From: Apilactobacillus timberlakei
GTDB taxonomy: Bacteria; Bacillota; Bacilli; Lactobacillales; Lactobacillaceae
NCBI RefSeq assembly: GCF_002993965.1
Contig: NZ_POST01000003.1
Coordinates: 62,843-126,842, forward strand
Direction: 5' to 3'
Length of the DNA: 64,000 nt
The notes beneath the pieces are model-generated. The model searched no databases. It had not been told where the DNA came from and saw only the letters and a program-made list of their open reading frames with translations. Position numbers and translations under genes: made by a program. Position 1 is the stretch's first letter; each line of letters begins with the position of its first letter. Below are positions 52,044 to 58,632 of this stretch, piece after piece.

Positions 52044-52086
52044 TAAAAAAAGATTCCTGTACTCAAAAGTACAAGAATCTTTTTTG
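52044..52086. terminator. Bidirectional terminator
   Basis: AAAGATTC and TGTACT pair with AGTACA and GAATCTTT around a four-base loop, with A and T runs on either side. Confidence 0.85.
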
Positions 52087-52087
52087 T

Positions 52088-53536
52088 TTAAGCATTGATA
52101 CCAATATTAGATAATTTATTTACAGATACATTATCTAAATTGTTAAATTTAAGATTTAAATGTTTACCATCATGGAAGAATGTTCCAGTCATCGTTCTTT
52201 GACCATCATTAATATAAATTTCAAAGACTGTATTATCAAAATAAATTGCACAATCTTGTAATCTAGATGATCCAAGTAACACACTACGACTATCTTCATC
52301 CTCACCAATATTTTTACGAGTTAATTTGAATTTATGCGAGTCTTTATCAAAAGATAGTTTTAGATAACTGTCATCAGAAGCAATCAACATTTCACTATCT
52401 TTACCATCTTCAACATTAAATTTAATTAGACTTTGTTTATCTAACTGCATATTATTTTTAATAATATCTTCAGCACCAATTAACGAATTATTTTCTTTAA
52501 CTGGAGTTTGAATTAATCGGTCATCTTTGATGTGTAGTTCACGAACCATTGTTAGTGCACCTTCCCATCCTTCATTATCTGAAAGATATTCAGTATCTGG
52601 CAAACCAATCCATGCTGATTCTAATAATCTACCATCGGGTGCATTAAATAGTTGAGTAGCATAGAAGTCAAAACCCTCATCAACCAAATGCATTGATGAT
52701 GGATTAATTAATTTCATGTTTTCCCAATCAAAATCATCAGCAATAATATAAGCATTAGGATGAACATTATCATAACTAAATTTAGTATCATCAGCACCTT
52801 GAGGACAGAAAATCAATACAACTTTTCCATCAACAAAGCCTAAATTAGGACATTCAGCCATATAGCCTAAATTATCATGACCCAAATCCATTACTTTATA
52901 AAATTCCCAATCCTTGTCAACATGCTTAGAACGATAAGTTAGGATTTCACCTTCATTATCAATATTTTGTGCACCCAAAATAGCATAATAGTAATCTCCA
53001 TGTTTTAGAATTTGTGGATCTCTAAAATGACCAGTAATGCCAGATGGCGCATCATCAATTAATGGATTTGGTAGTTTTTCAATATTATTATCTTTATCCA
53101 TCCAAGCACCGTTTTGGTATGGATGACGACGATATTCATCATCATCTTCAAAAACGTTACCAGTATACATTAAGAATAGCTTATCATCAACATTAATAGC
53201 ACTTCCTGAATAACAGCCGTGACGATCATAATAGCGATCTGGGACCATAGGCTTATTAATATTTTTCCAATTTACTAAGTCGGAAGACACCATATGAGTC
53301 CAACTCTTTAAACCATGTACACCACCATATGGAAATGCCTGGAAAAATAAGTGCCATTGATTATTAAAATATGAAAAACCATTAGGATCATTTAATAAAC
53401 CAGTTTTGGTTTGGATATGATAACCCAAACGCCAATTTGATTTTGCAATTTTAGCTTTCAAATCAGCTAATACTTTAGGATCCCAATCTTTGTATAATCG
53501 ATTTAATCTTTCCATTGTCCAATATTTTTTGTCCAT
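52088..53536 (-). CDS. GH32 sucrose-6-phosphate hydrolase / beta-fructofuranosidase
   Basis: The 482-residue protein has the GH32 nucleophile motif LLNDPNGFSYF, the transition-state motif FRDPQI and the acid/base motif AECPNLG, plus a C-terminal beta-sandwich (about 350-482). There is no signal peptide, so it acts in the cytoplasm on sucrose 6-phosphate, sucrose or short fructans. No sugar transporter is adjacent. The ribosome site GAGGTC lies inside the 3' arm of a 13-base inverted repeat in the leader, which could control translation. Confidence 0.92.
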   Translation of the reverse strand: MDKKYWTMERLNRLYKDWDPKVLADLKAKIAKSNWRLGYHIQTKTGLLNDPNGFSYFNNQWHLFFQAFPYGGVHGLKSWTHMVSSDLVNWKNINKPMVPDRYYDRHGCYSGSAINVDDKLFLMYTGNVFEDDDEYRRHPYQNGAWMDKDNNIEKLPNPLIDDAPSGITGHFRDPQILKHGDYYYAILGAQNIDNEGEILTYRSKHVDKDWEFYKVMDLGHDNLGYMAECPNLGFVDGKVVLIFCPQGADDTKFSYDNVHPNAYIIADDFDWENMKLINPSSMHLVDEGFDFYATQLFNAPDGRLLESAWIGLPDTEYLSDNEGWEGALTMVRELHIKDDRLIQTPVKENNSLIGAEDIIKNNMQLDKQSLIKFNVEDGKDSEMLIASDDSYLKLSFDKDSHKFKLTRKNIGEDEDSRSVLLGSSRLQDCAIYFDNTVFEIYINDGQRTMTGTFFHDGKHLNLKFNNLDNVSVNKLSNIGINA

Positions 53537-53540
53537 AATA

Positions 53541-53607
53541 ATGACCTCACTTTATTAAAAATGAATCTAAAATATTCACTACTTAAATTTTAACAAAGTG
53601 AGGTCAT
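53541..53607 (-). promoter_or_regulatory. Long-range inverted repeat in the GH32 leader
   Basis: ATGACCTCACTTT (53541-53553) and AAAGTGAGGTCAT (53595-53607) are perfect 13-base inverted copies 41 bases apart, between the DUF4097 stop and the GH32 start. The arm nearest the gene contains its ribosome site. The loop is AT-rich and may hold the promoter, so the arms could be twin operators instead. Confidence 0.65.
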
Positions 53608-53632
53608 ATTAGCTTTTATTTTGACTGATACA

Positions 53633-54625
53633 CTAATTAATTGTAATATCGCCATCCGAACTGGTAAAATTATAAATTTTATTTGATTGTGAATGATTCA
53701 AACTAGAATCAACATTGTTATCTCCATCTGAAGCATCAGAATAAATTTTAGCATTATCACTATTATAAACGTCACCATTAATATCGCCATCTGAAACATT
53801 TGCTTTCAAACTATGCTTAATATCTTGATGATCAAAACTAATATCCCCATCTGAGCTAGACAAACTCAAAGCATGCCAACTATTGTGTCCCAAGCTAACA
53901 TCACCATCTGAACTTTCAATTTTACTTAATCCATTATGAATAACGTTGTCATTAATTGAAACATCCCCATCATCACTAGATGCATTTAATGAATAAAATT
54001 CATTACTATGAAGTTCAACATCACCATCTGAGCCGGATAATTCACTATGATTTTTATCAAATTTACTGTTTGCAATATATACATCATCATCACCAGAATC
54101 TGCTTTTAAGCTACCAGCATGAATATTTTTAGCTTTTACACCACCATCAATATTAATATCATTAGTAACGTTTAAATCACTAATATTAAAATCTGTAAGA
54201 TCATTTTTGGCTGAAATTGATGATAATTTCATTCCCTTTTTAACATAAATAGTTATTGAAGAATTGTTGTGGTCTAAATAACCTACTCTTAGTAAATTAG
54301 ATAAAGCAGAAACATTTTTATTCTTAATATTTAATTGACCATTACTAATTGAATATTTTAATTGTTGTTTTTTGGATAATTTAGCTTCAATTTTTGATTC
54401 ATTTCCGCTTTTAATAGTAACCGGCATTCCCATTGAACCAACATTGGAAACATTAAGATTAATTGAATGAAAGTTACCTAAATTTTTAGAAATCGTATGA
54501 GTTATTTTATTGTTAGGATTATTTTGTCCATTGGGTAATTGAAAATCATTTTTAGCAAAACCAATTACAAATAATATAAAACCTAAGATTATAGTTATTC
54601 CTGATATTTGCATAATTCTTTTCAT
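53633..54625 (-). CDS. DUF4097 family beta-helix membrane protein with SDGD repeats
   Basis: One N-terminal membrane helix (about 7-25) is followed by a long repetitive beta-strand domain in which an SDGD(V/I) unit recurs about every 18-22 residues (SGSDGDVELHS, SSDDGDVSIND, SSDGDVSLGH, SSDGDISFDH, VSDGDINGD, SSDGDITIN). This is the DUF4097/adhesin-like solenoid, facing outside. It is the last gene of a PadR-DUF1700-DUF4097 set and overlaps DUF1700 by one base. Proteins of this set are tied to envelope stress. Confidence 0.88.
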   Translation of the reverse strand: MKRIMQISGITIILGFILFVIGFAKNDFQLPNGQNNPNNKITHTISKNLGNFHSINLNVSNVGSMGMPVTIKSGNESKIEAKLSKKQQLKYSISNGQLNIKNKNVSALSNLLRVGYLDHNNSSITIYVKKGMKLSSISAKNDLTDFNISDLNVTNDINIDGGVKAKNIHAGSLKADSGDDDVYIANSKFDKNHSELSGSDGDVELHSNEFYSLNASSDDGDVSINDNVIHNGLSKIESSDGDVSLGHNSWHALSLSSSDGDISFDHQDIKHSLKANVSDGDINGDVYNSDNAKIYSDASDGDNNVDSSLNHSQSNKIYNFTSSDGDITIN

Positions 54626-55194
54626 TATTTATCACCCTTTCTTTTACCAATTTTGCCATAAGCCCATATACATAACTTTTTAATGCCTGTAATTGTTTTA
54701 GAAGAAATCCAGAATAATCCACAAAACAACATAGTTGAAACGGAAATTGCTACTAAACCAGCACCTATAAACATTAAGATAGTTTGCAAATCAAATCTCA
54801 AACCGCCAATAATAAAAGCAATTCCTGAGAGAAATACTGATAACAAGACTGCAAATACTGAAATAAAAACAACTAGTGGCATAATAACAAAGAAAACAAA
54901 AAACATAACTGCTAGTGGAATTGTAATCGGGGTAGAACAAATTCCTAGTATTACTAACCAAATGGTTTTCATATTTTCACGAGACTTTTTACTATCCTTA
55001 TTCTTTTTTATTGAATATTCAGCCATGATCTTTCTCGTTAAGAATTTAGGTGTTCCCAAATCATTAACACAATCTTCATAAGTACTAAATGGACCATCAG
55101 TTAAGTAGTCAGTATAGAATTCTAATGCACTTTCAGCATCTTCACTGTTGTATTTTGATAAATATTTACGCAATTTCTCTAAATATTGATCCAT
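54625..55194 (-). CDS. DUF1700 (HAAS domain) membrane protein
   Basis: Residues 1-65 form the HAAS-type helical domain (YLEKLRKYLSKYNSEDAESALEFYTDYL, then LGTPKFLTRKIMAEY), followed by three to four membrane helices. The domain is thought to sense or relay signals at the membrane and regularly lies between PadR and DUF4097 genes. It starts two bases after the padR-type stop and overlaps the DUF4097 start by one base. Confidence 0.9.
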   Translation of the reverse strand: MDQYLEKLRKYLSKYNSEDAESALEFYTDYLTDGPFSTYEDCVNDLGTPKFLTRKIMAEYSIKKNKDSKKSRENMKTIWLVILGICSTPITIPLAVMFFVFFVIMPLVVFISVFAVLLSVFLSGIAFIIGGLRFDLQTILMFIGAGLVAISVSTMLFCGLFWISSKTITGIKKLCIWAYGKIGKRKGDK

Positions 55195-55196
55195 TT

Positions 55197-55505
55197 CTAT
55201 TCATCTCCCATTAATTTATTAATATTGTTTTGAAATTCTTTCCAGTTAAAGATAATTTGTTTTAGTTCATTCTTACCATCGTCAGTAATTTTATAGTATC
55301 TACGATTTCGACCTTGATAAGGAGAATCATAAACTGTGACTAATCCTTGTTTTTTTAGTCTACGCATAACTGGATAAATAGTAGAACTTGATACAGAAAT
55401 ACTTTCTTGAATTTTTTGTGTCAAAGCATATCCATAGTAATCATCATTGCTCAAAACACCTAGTACACATCCATCTAATAACTCAGTTGTTACTTTAAGT
55501 GCCAT
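55197..55505 (-). CDS. PadR family transcriptional regulator
   Basis: The 102-residue protein has the PadR winged helix: LLDGCVLGVLSNDDYYGYALTQKIQ, SSSTIYPVMRRLKKQGLV and the wing GRNRRYYKITDDGKNEL. It is the PadR-s1 short form and probably represses its own operon. A long palindromic AT-rich element with ATGTAT and ATACAT ends lies just upstream. AAGGTG precedes the ATG. Confidence 0.93.
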   Translation of the reverse strand: MALKVTTELLDGCVLGVLSNDDYYGYALTQKIQESISVSSSTIYPVMRRLKKQGLVTVYDSPYQGRNRRYYKITDDGKNELKQIIFNWKEFQNNINKLMGDE

Positions 55506-55525
55506 TAATTAACACCTTCTTTTTT

Positions 55526-55567
55526 ATGTATTATTTAATATTATATTTAATATAATATATTATACAT
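55526..55567 (-). promoter_or_regulatory. Probable PadR operator
   Basis: A 42-base AT-rich imperfect palindrome begins ATGTATTATT and ends AATATATTATACAT, upstream of the padR-type gene. ATGTAT/ATACAT ends are typical of PadR sites. Confidence 0.55.
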
Positions 55568-55608
55568 CGCAATATATTTTTTTCAATAATTATGTTTATA
55601 ACAATTAA

Positions 55609-55644
55609 AAAAGGTGTCATTCGTATATCACGAACGACACCTTT
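55609..55644 (-). terminator. Terminator of the four-peptide cluster
   Basis: AAAGGTGTC and TTCGT pair with ACGAA and GACACCTTT around a short loop; on the minus strand a T-run follows. Confidence 0.85.
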
Positions 55645-55648
55645 CGAT

Positions 55649-55789
55649 TTAAGTTGGGGGTAATTCTACTTTAATAGAATCAGTAATGTAATTATTAAAT
55701 GAATCGATAAATACATTACCCTTACCATCCTTGTAAACTCCTAGAGGTAAAGCATACTTATTTGAATTTAAGTTTAAATTTTTAATCAT
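55649..55789 (-). CDS. Peptide gene A of the short-ORF cluster (46 residues)
   Basis: ATG is nine bases after AGGGG; 46 codons end in TAA five bases before the terminator. The peptide starts MIKNLNLNSNKYALPLGVYK and ends KVELPPT. Its YALPLGVYKDGKGN stretch matches FKLPTGIYKDDARS in peptide D, but it lacks the basic C-terminal motif of B, C and D. The sequence around its start (TTAGGGGATGATTAATATGA) is nearly the same as that of peptide B. No signal peptide or Cys. Confidence 0.65.
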   Translation of the reverse strand: MIKNLNLNSNKYALPLGVYKDGKGNVFIDSFNNYITDSIKVELPPT

Positions 55790-55828
55790 ATTAATCATCC
55801 CCTAATAACGTAACTCATCACAATTAAG

Positions 55829-55924
55829 TTAACGCTTTAGACGATCACGTCTTTTCATAACTACTTTTGAAATAACTGATAAACTTTTAATTTTAGCTGT
55901 AAAATTAAAATCTGTTCTACTCAT
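55829..55924 (-). CDS. Peptide gene B of the short-ORF cluster (31 residues)
   Basis: ATG is nine bases after TTAGGAG; 31 codons end in TAA. The peptide starts MSRTDFNFTAKIKSL and ends MKRRDRLKR. The closing DRLKR is shared with peptide C and, as DKLKR, with D. It is cationic and likely helical. Leader bases before the ATG match those of peptide A with two changes, evidence of tandem duplication. Confidence 0.62.
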   Translation of the reverse strand: MSRTDFNFTAKIKSLSVISKVVMKRRDRLKR

Positions 55925-55956
55925 ATTAACCATCTCCTAAATGATTTTATATAAAA

Positions 55957-56034
55957 CTAACGCTTTAAGCGATCCAAACGTTTACTAGGCATTTCAATAT
56001 TAATACATAAATTTAAAAAATTTTTAGTTTTCAT
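55957..56034 (-). CDS. Peptide gene C of the short-ORF cluster (25 residues)
   Basis: ATG follows AAAGGGG by eight to nine bases; 25 codons end in TAG. The peptide starts MKTKNFLNLCINIE and ends SKRLDRLKR. It has one Cys and the same RLDxLKR ending as D. It is the shortest member of the set. Confidence 0.6.
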   Translation of the reverse strand: MKTKNFLNLCINIEMPSKRLDRLKR

Positions 56035-56064
56035 AGTAACATCCCCTTTAGTAATTAAAAATAA

Positions 56065-56223
56065 TTAGTTAAAGGAACGCTTCAATTTATCCAATCGATC
56101 AGTCGAGACATTAATATAATTAAAAATACTTCTTGCATCATCTTTGTAAATACCAGTAGGTAATTTAAATTTTTTAACTACCAATTGAAACAACTTTAAA
56201 CGATTTTTATTATTCTTAATCAT
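56065..56223 (-). CDS. Peptide gene D of the short-ORF cluster (52 residues)
   Basis: A very strong ribosome site (TAGGAGGAG) precedes the ATG; 52 codons end in TAA. The peptide starts MIKNNKNRLKLFQLVVKK, has KFKLPTGIYKDDARS in the middle (shared with A) and STDRLDKLKRSFN at the end (shared with B and C). It therefore links the two motif types of the cluster. It is the first gene after the promoter at 56257-56284. Highly basic, no signal peptide. Confidence 0.67.
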   Translation of the reverse strand: MIKNNKNRLKLFQLVVKKFKLPTGIYKDDARSIFNYINVSTDRLDKLKRSFN

Positions 56224-56256
56224 ATTTATCTCCTCCTATCGATTAAGATTATCCTC

Positions 56257-56284
56257 ATAATACTCTCATTATTTTCTAATGCAA
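56257..56284 (-). promoter_or_regulatory. Promoter of the four-peptide cluster
   Basis: On the minus strand TTGCAT and TATTAT are 16 bases apart and lie 34 bases before the start of peptide D. Confidence 0.6.
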
Positions 56285-56309
56285 TAGTTATGCTCAATTT
56301 TTTTATAAA

Positions 56310-56336
56310 AAAAGAGCTGATTTATTATCAGCTCTT
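56310..56336 (-). terminator. Terminator of the second DD-carboxypeptidase gene
   Basis: AAGAGCTGAT pairs with ATCAGCTCTT around a short loop and leads into a T-run on the minus strand. Confidence 0.8.
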
Positions 56337-56347
56337 AATCATAAATT

Positions 56348-57334
56348 TTATTGGGCCATTGCAGGCGTTCTATCACTAGTTCTTTGTCTATTTGTATCAG
56401 TTTGATTAAAGTATGGTGAGTACTTATAAATGGCCTTATACATCTTTGATTGACTGTAAGCACTAAAACGATCATTTAGAGTCACAATAATTACTCGATC
56501 TTTTCCAGGTAATTGGCTAGTACTTACTAAAGTATTACCAGCTAATGGTGTATAACCAGTTTTTAAGCCATCAACGTGTAATTCAGGATAATATCTTAAT
56601 CCACCCTTTAATAATTCATTAGTATTATGCATCCATTGACCGTTTTGTTTAGCTCGATAAAGTTTGGATGTATTTACAACATCTGGATATATTTTCAAAA
56701 CATTTGAGGCAATGATACCTAATGCTTTAGCACTAACTTTGTTGTAAGCATAGTATCCACCATATCTAACTCCATATCCGTATAAATCTGAGTTTTCTAG
56801 ACCAGATGCTGACACGAAAGTAGCTTGACGACCTAGTCCCCAGTCTCTAGCTTGATGGTTCATTTTTTTAATAAAATTAGTATTAGAACCAGCTACCCAT
56901 TGGCCTAAAGCAATTGCTGCACTATTTGAAGAAGCAATCACCGTTGCACGATATAAATTATAAACCGTGTATTGTTTACCAGCAGTTAATTTATAACTCC
57001 CTAAAGAACGATTTTGACTCATTCTAGCCAAATTATTAGGCATAGTAATCTTTTGATTCCAACCATTTCTTGTACTCTGTGCCTTTTGAATTGCCAAATA
57101 TAAAGTCATTAATTTAGCAGTTGAGGCTACTGGCATACGCTTATAAGCATTTTTACGATAAAAAACATGTCCATCATTCATATCAAAAGCATACGCCGCT
57201 TTTGCAGTTTTCGCATTATCATTCATTTGAATATTATAAGAACTAGCACTGGCAGTAATCCCATTAGCAGTAGCACCTAAAGTTACCAAACTCAATGTAA
57301 CTAATACTGTTTTTTTCATCCATTTAAACTTCAT
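56348..57334 (-). CDS. Secreted D-alanyl-D-alanine carboxypeptidase, S11 family (second copy)
   Basis: The active-site motifs are STAK (Ser71-Lys74), SSN (135-137) and KTG (258-260). A signal peptide ends near residue 30. It is closely related to the gene at 2177-3097 along its length (shared SGLEN-DLYRYG-like and VDGLKTGYTPLAG blocks) and likewise lacks the C-terminal PBP5 domain. It should trim the terminal D-Ala from wall pentapeptides. It is monocistronic. GAGAGGTG precedes the ATG. Confidence 0.9.
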   Translation of the reverse strand: MKFKWMKKTVLVTLSLVTLGATANGITASASSYNIQMNDNAKTAKAAYAFDMNDGHVFYRKNAYKRMPVASTAKLMTLYLAIQKAQSTRNGWNQKITMPNNLARMSQNRSLGSYKLTAGKQYTVYNLYRATVIASSNSAAIALGQWVAGSNTNFIKKMNHQARDWGLGRQATFVSASGLENSDLYGYGVRYGGYYAYNKVSAKALGIIASNVLKIYPDVVNTSKLYRAKQNGQWMHNTNELLKGGLRYYPELHVDGLKTGYTPLAGNTLVSTSQLPGKDRVIIVTLNDRFSAYSQSKMYKAIYKYSPYFNQTDTNRQRTSDRTPAMAQ

Positions 57335-57419
57335 TAATATTACACCTCTCCAAAATCAATACTAACTACATAGTACTATTTTTAAAGGGGGAATGCGTTT
57401 ACAAATTGTTACATTTAGA

Positions 57420-58505
57420 TTATGAAAAGATATCTGGCATATTAACATTAAATGTTTTTGAAATATCTTCCATTTGCTTTAAAGTAACGTTATCTATAGA
57501 TACCCCATTTTTTAGGTTATCATCATAAAATTTATATTCACGGTCTCCTGGTACTATAATTTTTTTACCGGATAAATGTTTTAACCTTCTTAATCGATTA
57601 AACATGTCTGAAGCATTATTAGATAAAACATCTAAATTACCAAAAAATGATGGATCTATAACCATAAGGAATTGACTAAAATCATGTTTTCCTTTATTCG
57701 TATCAGCAGAAATTGAACCTTGTGCTAATATACCAGTTAATAACTCAACAATAATTGAGTTTCCAAAACCTTTATAGTTAGAATTATTTTCTGAAATTCC
57801 GCCCAAAGTAAGTAAGCCTCCACCTTTTTGTTTTTCTGTCAAAGCAGCATTATAAAGACTTTCTTCTGCTTCTTTAGGATCTTTAACAACATTTCTGTTT
57901 TTATCTACAACCCATTCACCAGGTAATTGCTCACCTTTTTTATCATGAACTTGAATTTTACCACCAGCAACTACAGAAGTAGCCCCATCGAATACAAATG
58001 GATGTGGTTTAGCCGGAAATGTAAAAGAAAAAGCGTTTGATCCCAAAAATGCATCAAAAGCATTAATAGGTACTACTAGTGGCCTAGTATTAGTCATTGA
58101 AATTCCAATTAATCCTTTTTGAGATGCTTTTCTTGACCAATATCCTGCAGTTCCAAAATGATTTGAATTTTTTATAACGGCCATTGAAATTGTAAATTTT
58201 TTAGCTTTATCAATCAATTTATTCATAGCATTATCGCATGCAATTTGGCCCATATTACCATTAGCATCAATCAATAGACTATTTTGGCTTTCTTTTATTA
58301 TCTTAAATTTATTTTTTGGTTTAATCGTTTCTTCCTTAACTAATGACAGGTACCATTTCAATCTTTGAATTCCATGAGAAGATATTCCTCTCAGGTCAGC
58401 ATCAGTCAACGTTTTAGATAACAATTGACTGTTTTCTTTAGAAAAACCGACTTTTCCAAATACACTCTTTAAATATGAAATTTCATCTTTATAGTTAATT
58501 TTCAA
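57420..58505 (-). CDS. Malate/L-lactate dehydrogenase family (Ldh2, YlbC/AllD type) oxidoreductase
   Basis: The protein has family markers LRGISSHGIQRLKWYL, KNSNHFGTAGYWSRKA and SMTNTRPLVVP, plus the C-terminal domain with KGYGN-like YKGFGNSIIVELLTG. Members reduce 2-oxoacids with NAD(P)H (malate, sulfolactate, ureidoglycolate and related). Substrate unknown. I prefer the TTG at 58505, which gives the usual N terminus; a GTG three codons before also fits. A near-perfect 18-base palindrome lies 55 bases upstream. Confidence 0.87.
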   Translation of the reverse strand: MKINYKDEISYLKSVFGKVGFSKENSQLLSKTLTDADLRGISSHGIQRLKWYLSLVKEETIKPKNKFKIIKESQNSLLIDANGNMGQIACDNAMNKLIDKAKKFTISMAVIKNSNHFGTAGYWSRKASQKGLIGISMTNTRPLVVPINAFDAFLGSNAFSFTFPAKPHPFVFDGATSVVAGGKIQVHDKKGEQLPGEWVVDKNRNVVKDPKEAEESLYNAALTEKQKGGGLLTLGGISENNSNYKGFGNSIIVELLTGILAQGSISADTNKGKHDFSQFLMVIDPSFFGNLDVLSNNASDMFNRLRRLKHLSGKKIIVPGDREYKFYDDNLKNGVSIDNVTLKQMEDISKTFNVNMPDIFS

Positions 58506-58559
58506 AAGTATCACTGCCTAACATTAAAATAATCAAATTTTATTATAATTTGTTTTTAA

Positions 58560-58577
58560 TGATACTACGTGGTATCA
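58560..58577 (-). promoter_or_regulatory. Palindromic operator candidate upstream of the Ldh2-type gene
   Basis: TGATACTACGTGGTATCA is an 18-base palindrome with a single mismatched pair, between the pepN terminator and the dehydrogenase promoter (a TATAAT lies about 20 bases nearer the gene). It resembles GntR-type sites, but the regulator is not in the window. Confidence 0.6.
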
Positions 58578-58587
58578 ACTAGTCAAT

Positions 58588-58629
58588 AAAAAATAGAGAA
58601 GTTATTAAAAAATAACTTCTCTATTTTTT
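58588..58629 (-). terminator. Terminator of pepN
   Basis: AAAATAGAGAAGTTATT pairs with AATAACTTCTCTATTTT around a short A-rich loop. Confidence 0.88.
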
Positions 58630-58632
58630 ATA

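Noticed and set aside
55506-56347. CRISPR or simple repeat array in the gap beside padR
   Set aside because: The repeated-looking blocks are the related starts and ends of four short coding frames. Spacing is irregular and the copies diverge in a codon-wise way.
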